Below are positions 1-4,772 of a DNA stretch of 5,265 nt, in pieces. The notes beneath the pieces were generated by a model that was given only the letters and a program-made list of their open reading frames with translations, was not told the origin of the DNA and searched no databases. The first letter of the stretch is position 1, and the number at the start of each line of letters is the position of its first letter. The DNA is from Acidobacteriota bacterium. GTDB taxonomy: Bacteria > Acidobacteriota > Terriglobia > Acidiferrales > UBA7541. The stretch covers positions 33,336-38,600 of the forward strand of contig PKXT01000006.1 in the NCBI GenBank assembly GCA_003133505.1, in the 5' to 3' direction. Position numbers and translations under genes: made by a program.

Positions 1-132
1 AACTTTTGTCGCGTGCATCAATCGCTCCGTGTGACGCCAGCGATGGAAGCGGGAATCGCTGACCACGTTTGGAACATTGGCGAGATGCTTAGCATGTTAG
101 ATGCCAAAGTCTCCGAATCTAAAGCAGCCTAG
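1..132 (+). CDS. IS1-like DDE transposase, C-terminal end (partial)
   Basis: The first reading frame is open from base 1 and stops at TAG 130-132, giving 43 residues. It begins NFCRVHQSLRVTPAMEAG and continues with IADHVW. This 'H-x-S/T-L-R-V-T-P-A-M-x-A-G-I-x-D-H-V-W' end is what I recognise as the C-terminus of IS1-type transposases common in soil bacteria; that family assignment is from memory. The catalytic DDE residues would lie upstream, outside the window, so activity cannot be judged. The enzyme would cut and join the ends of its own insertion sequence. It is the only convincing plus-strand gene and converges on the minus-strand gene that stops at 199. Confidence 0.8.
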   Translation, partial: NFCRVHQSLRVTPAMEAGIADHVWNIGEMLSMLDAKVSESKAA

Positions 133-170
133 ATTTCAAACTGACCCACTACCGAATTCCGAGGGGTACA
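1..170 (+). mobile_element. Right end of an insertion sequence (boundary approximate)
   Basis: The transposase tail implies that an IS end lies just after its stop codon. The next bases, about 133-198, hold no gene and separate it from the convergent stop at 199. I cannot define the terminal inverted repeat because the left end of the element is outside the window, so the right boundary is an estimate. The IS may be an independent insertion next to the minus-strand cassette rather than part of it. Confidence 0.45.
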
Positions 171-198
171 AGGGAAAAGAGGTTTTACTTTTCTACGT

Positions 199-621
199 TC
201 ACGCTGCCACTGGCGACATGATGTCGCTCAACATCGCGTTTGCCCACCAACGTTCCGAAGGAACCTGCAGCGCAATCGCCAGCGGACCGCCAACGTAGCA
301 CGATAAATCCCGCGGCATGACCAGCCCCTGCTTTTCGCGTTCCGGCTTTTTCAGGAACCGCATCACTTCAGGAATGGAATAGCGCCGCGCGGTGGTGGTA
401 ATCCCTCGCCGTGAAGGCATCCAGAATCCGGCGCTGCCTGCTTCGCCTGGGATCAGCGTCTTCGGCCGCGGCGTCAGCATCCACGCAATGATTCCGTGAT
501 GCAGGCACCTCTCCGCTTCCTGCTCTTTCAGGTGGACGTGACTTCCATCCCCGCATGAATGCATCGCATATTCGGCTTCCGTCCATCCGGACGGAACCAA
601 ACACACACGATTTTTCGCCAT
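199..621 (-). CDS. Unknown protein rich in Cys/His near its N-terminus
   Basis: A 140-residue protein is read from ATG at 621 (MAKNRVCLVPSGW...) to TGA at 199-201. The frame is also open from a GTG at 654, but the ATG at 621 is preceded by AGGGAG at about 8 bases, so I choose it. The N-terminal third holds Cys7, His21, Cys23, His28, His30, Cys39, His41 and His42 (pattern HSCGDGSHVHLKEQEAERCLHH), which could bind a metal, though no classical zinc-finger spacing is clear. The middle (PGEAGSAGFWMPSRRGITTTARRYS) looks like a compact basic domain followed by a helix (IPEVMRFLKKPEREKQG). There is no signal peptide or membrane segment. I do not recognise the family. It lies downstream of the cassette terminator, so it probably has its own promoter in 655-1010. 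Confidence 0.68.
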   Translation of the reverse strand: MAKNRVCLVPSGWTEAEYAMHSCGDGSHVHLKEQEAERCLHHGIIAWMLTPRPKTLIPGEAGSAGFWMPSRRGITTTARRYSIPEVMRFLKKPEREKQGLVMPRDLSCYVGGPLAIALQVPSERWWANAMLSDIMSPVAA

Positions 622-1018
622 TAAAGTTTCTCCCTGGGAAGAAACCTCACGCACACCCCGACCCGGGATCTGCTGTTTGAGGAGAAGCTTATAGGTAGAC
701 GGGTACTGACTGGTTTAATACTGGTCCCCAATTGGAGGAGAAACTACACCTTGGCTGTCGAGGATTCAGCCCTGTTGTTTTCGGAAACGTCTGATGAAGA
801 TGAGCCCTGAAGTCGCGTACCTGCCGCGCCCACAAGTCTCGTTTTGGACTTGGCCAGCTACCCCGCTGACCGTGTTCGTTGTTGGGATATGATTGTGCCA
901 TCCCTGCACGCAAATGCAACAACTATTTTCGACGAGTCGTTTGTGGGTTTATAAATCAGTCACTTACAGGAAGGTTAACCGTTAAGTGTAAGGTTGGATC
1001 CATTCTATCCAAATAGAA
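622..1018. other. Intergenic region with small dyads and direct repeats
   Basis: About 400 bases separate the terminator from the next gene and hold no convincing gene. A 77-codon minus-strand frame (689-922) has no ribosome site and a shadow-like Arg/Pro/Ser/Trp composition. Short symmetric elements are visible. ACTGGT occurs twice at an 11-base period (709-714 and 720-725). GGCTG/CAGCC forms a 5-bp stem with a 9-base loop at 753-771. The GGTTAACC palindrome (973-980) is nested inside CACTTA(961-966)/TAAGTG(983-988). The promoter for the minus-strand gene at 199-621 should be here, but I see no convincing -35/-10 pair. Confidence 0.4.
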
Positions 1019-1044
1019 AAGCGGAGGCCCGAAGACCTCCGCTT
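1011..1044 (-). terminator. Rho-independent terminator ending the minus-strand cassette
   Basis: On the minus strand a perfect 9-bp GC-rich stem (arms 1036-1044 and 1019-1027, AAGCGGAGG paired with CCTCCGCTT) closes an 8-base loop and runs into TTTTCTATTT. It begins 21 bases after the stop of the last cassette gene at 1066. The other strand has only a broken pyrimidine tail (CTTCTTTCC), so it should work mainly for minus-strand transcription. Confidence 0.88.
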
Positions 1045-1065
1045 CTTTCCTCTCTCGAAGAGAAA

Positions 1066-1425
1066 TTACTGACTGACCGGAACGCCCAGGTTCAATCCGC
1101 CGCCCGCTTCCACACCGGCGACGATGTCGATCAACGTCACTTGAGGCGGTACCACCGTGCCGTTTGCCAACACCAGCGTGGAGGTAACAGAAACGCCGAC
1201 CTGCAACTTCGACTCACCGATCAGGAATCCCGTCTGCAGAGAGGTAACCCCTGCCGGCGCCTTCGTCGGGTCCACCACCGCGTCCGGAAGGATTGTCAAC
1301 GACGCCGTATCAGATGAACTCAACGACACGGAGTCTCCCGGAGACGGTACGTCAGCGTTCCCGTCCGCATCCGTCACCGCGTAGTAATAAGGCACTTTTT
1401 GCTCATCCTGCAACTGTAAGTTCAT
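1066..1425 (-). CDS. Ig-like/virion-type beta-rich protein of unknown function
   Basis: A 119-residue protein is read from ATG at 1425. Another ATG lies at 1431, but AAAGGAG (1434-1440) is 2 bases from that one and 8 bases from the ATG at 1425, which is therefore the better start. The protein opens MNLQLQDEQKVPYYYAVTDADG, has strands such as SVSLSSSDTASLTILPD, and ends GGGLNLGVPVSQ. Apart from one Met at the start it has no cysteine, almost no basic residues, and alternating Ser/Thr/Val typical of an Ig-like or tail/decoration beta-sandwich. I recall small proteins with the same 'L-x-D-E-Q-K/Q-V' opening and 'GVPVxQ' ending repeated in Acidobacteria genomes, but cannot confirm this here. No signal peptide is visible. 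It is the last gene before the terminator, so it shares the cassette transcript. Confidence 0.8.
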   Translation of the reverse strand: MNLQLQDEQKVPYYYAVTDADGNADVPSPGDSVSLSSSDTASLTILPDAVVDPTKAPAGVTSLQTGFLIGESKLQVGVSVTSTLVLANGTVVPPQVTLIDIVAGVEAGGGLNLGVPVSQ

Positions 1426-1449
1426 ACGCATTTCTCCTTTTAATTTTTC

Positions 1450-1584
1450 CTACTTGGATATGGGCCTTCCCAACACCAATTCTCCGGAGACTGCTGGATT
1501 CGGCAGCCTGCTCAATATCTTTTTCAGAAGAGCTTCGATCCTAAACAGGGTCTGGTTCGTGGTCCTAAGCATCCATATCGACAT
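1450..1584 (-). CDS. Small 44-residue hypothetical protein
   Basis: A short frame is read from ATG at 1584 to TAG at 1450-1452. It encodes MSIWMLRTTNQTLFRIEALL and then a basic stretch KKILSRLPNP, ending GRPISK. A purine-rich ribosome site, AAAGGGAG (1589-1596), overlaps the TAA stop of the upstream gene at 1595-1597 and sits 4 bases before the ATG, so translation would be coupled. The N-terminal half is predicted to be an amphipathic helix. Without it, 1432-1594 would be an unexplained gap inside an otherwise compact operon. I do not recognise a family. Support is from position, ribosome site and composition only; a second Met at residue 5 is an alternative start. Confidence 0.55.
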   Translation of the reverse strand: MSIWMLRTTNQTLFRIEALLKKILSRLPNPAVSGELVLGRPISK

Positions 1585-1594
1585 AGGGCTCCCT

Positions 1595-2170
1595 TTATAG
1601 CGTTCGCATGTCCAGGTGCCACGCGACCAAAAACGAAACGTGTCTGCGGCGGTGATTCTGGCCGTCCCATTCCTTGGTTGTCCTTGGATCCATCACCCAC
1701 CCGACAATCATCGGGTCGGCGTTGCGAGTATTCGGCGGAGCGATTCCCATCGCGTCGAAGAGCTTCATCGCCATCGCTTCCTGCGTGGCTTCCATTACCA
1801 TTGGCCGCGCTGATTGGAGCGGAAACGCCACTTCAGTGAAATCCGCGAATTTCGCATAGTTCACTTCGCGCGTTTTCCCCACATTGCTCGGATCCGGCTC
1901 CGTGGCTGTCCACGTACTTTGCAGCGGACTCGCTGAAACGTATTTGCCTTCACCCTCGGCCAGCATCTGTGGCGAGACGTCCGAAATGTTCGCGGATCCA
2001 TAAATGGACGATTCCCTCTTCATACCCGGCTTTCGAATCACCCTCACCGCGAACAGATCCACCGGCATGTTGGGAACGATCGTGTAACCCGCGCGCACCG
2101 CCGCCAGAAGCTTTTCGTAATACTCCGTACGCTTCACCGCAAGCCGCGCCTGGCGCTGCAACGCTTCCAA
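1595..2170 (-). CDS. Unknown protein, probable C-terminal part of a frameshifted DNA-binding gene
   Basis: The nominal frame gives 191 residues from a TTG at 2170 to TAA at 1595. That TTG lies within what reads as a helix (NGWALEALQRQAR), has no ribosome site, and the same frame stays open without a stop back to 2242, encoding AYEEAASLDEAAGIAATNGW before it. I therefore think this is the downstream part of the gene starting at 2451, with the join near 2233. After the helix the protein has YYEKLLAAVRAGYTIVPNMPVDLFAVRV, a central Ser/Asp-rich region, a charged AKFADFTEVAFP segment, and a C-terminus ending VSFLVAWHLDMRTL. That ending looks like a genuine conserved strand, so the 3' end is probably intact. 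There is no membrane segment or catalytic motif. Function unknown. Its stop overlaps the ribosome site of the 44-residue gene. Confidence 0.72.
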   Translation of the reverse strand: MEALQRQARLAVKRTEYYEKLLAAVRAGYTIVPNMPVDLFAVRVIRKPGMKRESSIYGSANISDVSPQMLAEGEGKYVSASPLQSTWTATEPDPSNVGKTREVNYAKFADFTEVAFPLQSARPMVMEATQEAMAMKLFDAMGIAPPNTRNADPMIVGWVMDPRTTKEWDGQNHRRRHVSFLVAWHLDMRTL

Positions 2171-2451
2171 CGCCCAGCCATTGGTAGCCGCAATTCCGGC
2201 CGCCTCGTCGAGTGACGCCGCTTCCTCATATGCGGGTAGAGTCTAGTGATAATCTCCCGCTCCCCCGCATCCATCGGCCGCTGCGTGCCTTTCCGTAGTC
2301 CAATTTTAAGAGCGCGCGATTTCACTGAATGCTGCGTGCGTATGAGCACAAAAGCGATTTCTTCCACTTTGTAGGTGGGAAACATCTCCCGCAGGCGGTC
2401 GTTCTCCCACCTGGTCCAGGTCCGCTGTTCGGTCCAACCTTCCCGCGGCAT
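2134..2451 (-). CDS. SANT/Myb-like DNA-binding protein, N-terminal part, probably frameshifted
   Basis: The start ATG (2451-2449) shares one base with the TGA stop of the upstream gene (TGATG), with GGAAGG 7 bases before it; a GTG at 2454 is in frame but worse placed. Residues about 10-55 read as a Myb/SANT-type helix bundle: WTRWENDRLREMFP, then VEEIAFVLIRTQHSVKSRALKIGL. This matches the phage/bacterial form in which helix 2 is 'EIA..L.R' and helix 3 is 'SV.SRA.KLGL'. A second copy seems to start at GEREIITRLYP. After that proline (2233-2235) the frame turns into an Arg-rich tail (RKRRHSTRRPELRL...) typical of the wrong frame. Reading on in the -1 frame restores a second helix bundle and joins the gene to the 191-residue frame, giving about 285 residues. 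A missing G in the CCCG at 2233-2236 would explain it. Confidence 0.68.
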   Translation of the reverse strand: MPREGWTEQRTWTRWENDRLREMFPTYKVEEIAFVLIRTQHSVKSRALKIGLRKGTQRPMDAGEREIITRLYPHMRKRRHSTRRPELRLPMAGRWKRCSARRGLR

Positions 2452-3131
2452 CACATCGCCTTCCGTTTGGCCAGCTCGCCGAGCAGCTCGCGAATGTCTT
2501 TTGCCATCGGCTGGTGCGACTCTGGATTTTGAAGGTGCCGTTCGGTTTGCCTTACCAGATCCGGTGGGGAAGGGAAGGCGCGCTGGTCGTGCGCGCCGCT
2601 CTTTCTTATTTCGTAATCTTGTTTTCTATCTTTAAGTCTTTGCCCGTTCACTTCTGCACGGACCCTCCGTTCAGTTCTGCACGTACCCCCCTCCCGCGAT
2701 TCACTGGATTTCAACAGGGTTTTGCACACGATTTCCACAGGCTTTGGAGGGGCGAAAAGCGGCCGCTGCTGCTGCACTTCGAATTTCGTTTGATTGAGTA
2801 TTCGCACTGCGAAGCCCACCACGTGCCGCCCCTTCCCCGGAATTGGCCGCGACACTAGCCGCTGCTCGATGAACCCTTCGCGTACCAGCCGCGCCATCCA
2901 CCGCCGCATAGTTCCGTACGGAGGCGCGTTAGGAAACTTCGACCGGATCCACGCGTAGGTAATTGCCCGGCCCTGCTGGACGCTGCCGTCCGGGCGGTTT
3001 TGCCATTGCACCAGGAAGAGCCATAATCCCAGCGCTGGCCCCATCCGAAGCATCCTCAGTCCATCGATTTCATCCGGTGTGATTCCAATAAACGGAAACT
3101 GCCTGCCTGAACCCTTGCCGCCTTGGCCCAA
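2451..3131 (-). CDS. Winged-helix protein, phage replication initiator-like
   Basis: The 226-residue frame begins at TTG 3131, the only initiation codon between the preceding in-frame TAG and the conserved region; CGGGG lies about 6 bases upstream. Residues about 15-112 look like a winged helix: ITPDEIDGLRMLRMG, GLWLFLVQWQNRPDGSV, AITYAWIRSKFP, GTMRRWMARLVREGFIEQRLV, then a beta wing with a basic loop (PIPGKGRHVVGFAVR). This layout matches N-terminal domains of phage replication initiator/replisome organiser proteins, which bind the replication origin. From about residue 115 the tail is polar and probably disordered, ending in a helix (AKDIRELLGELAKRKAM). Two 22-base direct repeats (2644-2688) lie in the tail-coding DNA and might be origin iterons. 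Its stop overlaps the next start (TGATG), so the two DNA-binding proteins are translationally coupled. It could instead be a transcription regulator. Confidence 0.72.
   Translation of the reverse strand: MGQGGKGSGRQFPFIGITPDEIDGLRMLRMGPALGLWLFLVQWQNRPDGSVQQGRAITYAWIRSKFPNAPPYGTMRRWMARLVREGFIEQRLVSRPIPGKGRHVVGFAVRILNQTKFEVQQQRPLFAPPKPVEIVCKTLLKSSESREGGTCRTERRVRAEVNGQRLKDRKQDYEIRKSGAHDQRAFPSPPDLVRQTERHLQNPESHQPMAKDIRELLGELAKRKAM
2644..2688. repeat. Two imperfect 22-base direct repeats, 23-base period
   Basis: CCGTTCACTTCTGCACGGACCC (2644-2665) and CCGTTCAGTTCTGCACGTACCC (2667-2688) match at 20 of 22 positions. The period of 23 is not a multiple of three although it lies within a coding frame, so the two copies encode different peptides. 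That argues against a protein-level repeat and for a DNA-level one, such as an iteron-type binding site or a recent local duplication. No third copy is visible on either side. Confidence 0.7.
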
Positions 3132-3200
3132 TCCCTACCCCGATCTGTGGATGTATTTCCCCCGTTCGAAATTTCAAAGGCGCGCCAGCGAAGCCCGCGG

Positions 3201-3416
3201 CTAGCCGTAGCCGGAGCCGTCGCCGTAGCCGGAGCCGTCGCCGTAGCCGTCGCCGGAGCCGGAGCCGTCGCCGTCGCCGTAGCCGGAGCCGGAGCCGTCG
3301 CCGTAGCCGGAGCCGTCGCCGGAGCCGGAGCCGTAGGCGTCGCCGTAGCCGTCGCCGTAGCCGGAGCCGTCGCCGGAGCCGTAGCCGTAGCCGCGGGCTC
3401 CGCTTATGCTTTCCAA
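3201..3416 (-). CDS. Gly-Tyr/Ser/Asp dipeptide-repeat protein
   Basis: A 71-residue frame is read from TTG at 3416 to TAG at 3201-3203. After MESISGARG it is a run of Gly alternating with Tyr, Ser or Asp (GYGSGDGSGYGDGYGD...). Ten Tyr, ten Asp and a single Arg make it strongly acidic, and it has no hydrophobic core, so it must be disordered or form extended, sticky assemblies. The start lies inside the last codons of the DUF6948-like gene (13 bases shared), which suggests coupled translation; there is no separate ribosome site of note. The repeats lack the GGxGxDxUx of RTX calcium repeats. Repeat frames are open on both strands, so coding must be inferred from the operon position. I recall similar Gly-Tyr-rich small proteins after DUF6948 genes, but the function is unknown. 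Confidence 0.58.
   Translation of the reverse strand: MESISGARGYGYGSGDGSGYGDGYGDAYGSGSGDGSGYGDGSGSGYGDGDGSGSGDGYGDGSGYGDGSGYG
3204..3389. repeat. Hexanucleotide tandem array, 31 units of GCC(GTA/GGA/GTC)
   Basis: The plus strand holds 31 consecutive 6-base units, each GCC plus GTA, GGA or GTC; unit 23 is altered to GGCGTC. In the first six units the order GTA-GGA-GTC repeats, giving an 18-base superunit, and order then becomes irregular. On the minus strand the units read GGC TAC, GGC TCC and GGC GAC, i.e. Gly-Tyr, Gly-Ser and Gly-Asp. Such an array should change length by replication slippage without breaking the frame, because the unit is a multiple of three. Confidence 0.95.
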
Positions 3417-3700
3417 ACCGGCACCTCCTCTATTGATTTCCTGGCTTTTTCAGTTACGTCCAGAATTTCAATGGTCCCCAAAAGAACGACCCGTGGAACG
3501 GCCACGGGGAATTTGCATTCTTTGGGAGCGGAAGTTCCATCTACCGCCAACTGCGAGAGCGAAGCTGCGCCTTTCCAATAAAACAGTCGGCGCGCATCGG
3601 TCAGCGTGGTTTCCGCGCCTTCGCGTGTTTCTAGCGTGCCTGCAAAGACACCGGCCCTGTCGGCACGGACGATTACGTACTTACCTTTTTCTTTTGTCAT
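3404..3700 (-). CDS. DUF6948-like phage protein
   Basis: A 98-residue protein is read from ATG 3700, placed directly after the TGA of the preceding gene (TGAATG) with AAGGGG 6 bases upstream. It reads KYVIVRADRAGVFAGTLETR, then TTLTDARRLFYWKGAASLSQLA, then APKECKFPVAVP, VLLGTIEILDVTEKARKSI and finally EVPVWKA. This order (opening 'YVIVR..rAGVFaG', 'naRrlwyW.GAaSLsqlA', then 'EI...te.A..si..v..W') is the pattern I know as the DUF6948 family, found in phages and prophage-like regions. It is full length for the family (about 100 residues). The function of the family is not known; the fold is probably a small alpha/beta domain. It is cytoplasmic or virion-associated, with no signal peptide. The zinc-ribbon-like gene precedes it and the Gly-Tyr repeat gene starts inside its 3' end. 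Confidence 0.85.
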   Translation of the reverse strand: MTKEKGKYVIVRADRAGVFAGTLETREGAETTLTDARRLFYWKGAASLSQLAVDGTSAPKECKFPVAVPRVVLLGTIEILDVTEKARKSIEEVPVWKA

Positions 3701-4238
3701 TCATTCCCCTTTTTTCGCTTCCGCGAAATTCGGTGCTTTCCAATTGCTCTCCACAATCCCCGCCATCGGCGGGACGTTGGGCCCGCGCATCAATCCCCTC
3801 GCGAACCAAACGCTGAGCTCGCCCGTTTCCACCGTCGCTTTCCAAAAGCTGAAAATCTTCACACACGTAGCGCAGCCGCCTTTGATGCCAGCGTGGCCGT
3901 CTTTCGCCGGGTTGTATCGCGGGTGCGTCTTGCACGAAAACTGCACCCCCGCTCTCAGCCTCATCGTCACAAGTCAACTCCGCGGGATTACGCGAGCCCG
4001 CATGCGCGTCCAAAAACCTAATCCCTAGGGATATTCTTTCCAAGGCATAGGCTCCGGATATTCCGTCCACCAGAATCACGGGAACTCCGCCCACCAGCCA
4101 TGCTTTGGAACGAATCTTGGTGTGGGTCTCGCTGCGATCGTCGCGACGGACGACTACGCGCGTGCCTTGCGGGACCTTATTCCATTTGGCGACGAGATCC
4201 TCGGCCTGTTTCTTAGTTAAGCCTCGATGTCCGGTCAC
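3681..4238 (-). CDS. Small beta-rich unknown protein with run-on C-terminus
   Basis: The frame opens at GTG 4238, three bases after the stop of the secreted-protein gene, and gives 185 residues. Residues 1-70 look real: a helix (GLTKKQAEDLVAKWNKV), then strands PQGTRVVVRRDD, TKIRSKAWLVGGVPVILVDG and SGAYALERI. These suggest a small barrel-like domain of a type I associate with phage accessory proteins; no enzyme motif is seen. From about residue 90 the frame runs entirely over the zinc-ribbon-like gene and then 20 bases into the DUF6948-like gene. Its composition there turns Arg/Gln/Glu-rich (ERRPRWHQRRLR), typical of an out-of-frame shadow. The natural stop was probably lost or moved by an indel around 3970-4030. 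The N-terminal domain is well supported; the tail is doubtful. Confidence 0.6.
   Translation of the reverse strand: MTGHRGLTKKQAEDLVAKWNKVPQGTRVVVRRDDRSETHTKIRSKAWLVGGVPVILVDGISGAYALERISLGIRFLDAHAGSRNPAELTCDDEAESGGAVFVQDAPAIQPGERRPRWHQRRLRYVCEDFQLLESDGGNGRAQRLVREGIDARAQRPADGGDCGEQLESTEFRGSEKRGMNDKRKR
3701..3970 (-). CDS. Zinc-ribbon-like small protein
   Basis: An 89-residue protein is read from GTG 3970 to TGA 3701-3703. GGAG stands 7 bases before the GTG, and an in-frame TGA lies just upstream, so the gene cannot extend further; an ATG at 3964 is the alternative start. Residues 13-38 contain Cys-Lys-Thr-His-Pro-Arg-Tyr, a Gly/Lys linker, then Cys-Ala-Thr-Cys: a CxxH...CxxC set suited to one zinc ion. 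This is followed by a probable helix (VKIFSFWKATVE) and a Pro/Gly-rich end. Its stop touches the start of the DUF6948-like gene (TGAATG). The long 4238-3681 frame covers it fully, but the ribosome site, motif and coupling favour this frame. Possible role: nucleic-acid or protein binding; the family is unknown to me. Confidence 0.7.
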   Translation of the reverse strand: MTMRLRAGVQFSCKTHPRYNPAKDGHAGIKGGCATCVKIFSFWKATVETGELSVWFARGLMRGPNVPPMAGIVESNWKAPNFAEAKKGE

Positions 4239-4241
4239 GGT

Positions 4242-4679
4242 TCAGTCCGTCGGCGGCATAATGATGCAATGCGGGTCGAGTACCATGCCGCCCGATGTAA
4301 TGGTGTATTTGTACCAATCCTCGTCGCCCGTCTGGGTTACCGTGATTTTGTAATCCAGCGGATCGTTGAGCTTCACCGAGAATGACATCGGCGGAACGTC
4401 GGAAAATTCGATGGCGAAATCAGGATTCGAAAAGTTCTTCCCGGCCACCCATTCCACCGTGTCCCCAGTGCAGACCTTCGTGGGGTCGCCTTGTAGGACC
4501 AGATGCTCGCCGCGTTCTCCCGCACTCGACTCGTTAATGGTCACAAGGTGTTTGTGGACGGTGCCGTCGCACCGTGGCGCTGCGTGAGCTGAAGGAATGG
4601 CCAAAGTCAGCATCAGTCCCGCTGCGATCACCGCCGCCATCAATACCGTCGCCCGCGCTACCGCTGATAGTTTCCCCAT
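4242..4679 (-). CDS. Secreted cupredoxin-like protein
   Basis: A 145-residue protein is read from ATG 4679 with GGAG 7 bases upstream. Residues 1-33 are a standard signal peptide: a basic start (MGKLSAVARA), a hydrophobic core (TVLMAAVIAAGLMLTLAI) and an AHA-A cleavage site after residue 33. The mature part, about 112 residues, shows the cupredoxin-type pattern: VCTGDTVEWVAG near residues 69-80, FAIEFSDVPPMSF, KITVTQTGDEDWYKYTITSGG, and DPHCIIMPP at the end. Cys37, Cys70 and Cys138 are the only cysteines. The canonical type I copper set (His, Cys-x-His, Met) is not complete, so I call it cupredoxin-like by fold and not a copper protein. It would act in the periplasm or outside the cell. Its leader (4680-4772) holds a small GAAA-loop hairpin and a 12-base palindrome. 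Confidence 0.82.
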   Translation of the reverse strand: MGKLSAVARATVLMAAVIAAGLMLTLAIPSAHAAPRCDGTVHKHLVTINESSAGERGEHLVLQGDPTKVCTGDTVEWVAGKNFSNPDFAIEFSDVPPMSFSVKLNDPLDYKITVTQTGDEDWYKYTITSGGMVLDPHCIIMPPTD

Positions 4680-4772
4680 GTGAGTTCTCCTCTCCTCGCG
4701 CTTTCGCGCTGATTGCTTTCGAGGGCGCCCTCACCGCCGTCGTCCTTCTGCTGCCGCTTTATAAAAACCGCC
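4680..4772 (-). promoter_or_regulatory. Leader of the secreted-protein gene with hairpin and palindrome
   Basis: This 93-base gap contains the perfect palindrome GAGGGCGCCCTC (4721-4732). On the minus strand it also holds a GCGC-GAAA-GCGC hairpin (4698-4709), closed by a stable GNRA-type tetraloop just before the ribosome site. A TATAAA-like box occurs further upstream, but no -35 partner at the right distance is convincing. A leader control role or a promoter is possible but unproven. Confidence 0.3.

Noticed and set aside
101..298. Plus-strand 65-codon frame starting at 101
   Set aside because: It starts inside the transposase C-terminus in another frame and runs antisense into the gene at 199-621, with no ribosome site.
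689..922. Minus-strand 77-codon frame in the intergenic region
   Set aside because: Its start is a TTG without a ribosome site and the internal ATG has none at proper spacing. The Arg/Pro/Ser/Trp-heavy sequence shows no domain-like pattern.
994..1317. Plus-strand 107-codon frame over the terminator and Ig-like gene
   Set aside because: It reads straight through the terminator stem and is antisense to a better-supported gene; its Arg/Gln/His-rich composition is typical of a shadow.
2701..2901. Minus-strand Ala-rich 66-codon frame
   Set aside because: It lies wholly inside the winged-helix gene in another frame, with no ribosome site.
3204..3389. CRISPR-like array
   Set aside because: The unit is 6 bases with no spacers; it is a simple microsatellite-type coding repeat.
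3123..3581. Plus-strand Ala-Val-Gly repeat protein
   Set aside because: It is the antisense reading of the hexanucleotide array and extends antisense over the DUF6948-like gene, so it is a by-product of a repeat open in every frame.
4750..4770. TATAAA box as a promoter for the secreted-protein gene
   Set aside because: No matching -35 element lies 16-18 bases upstream on the minus strand.
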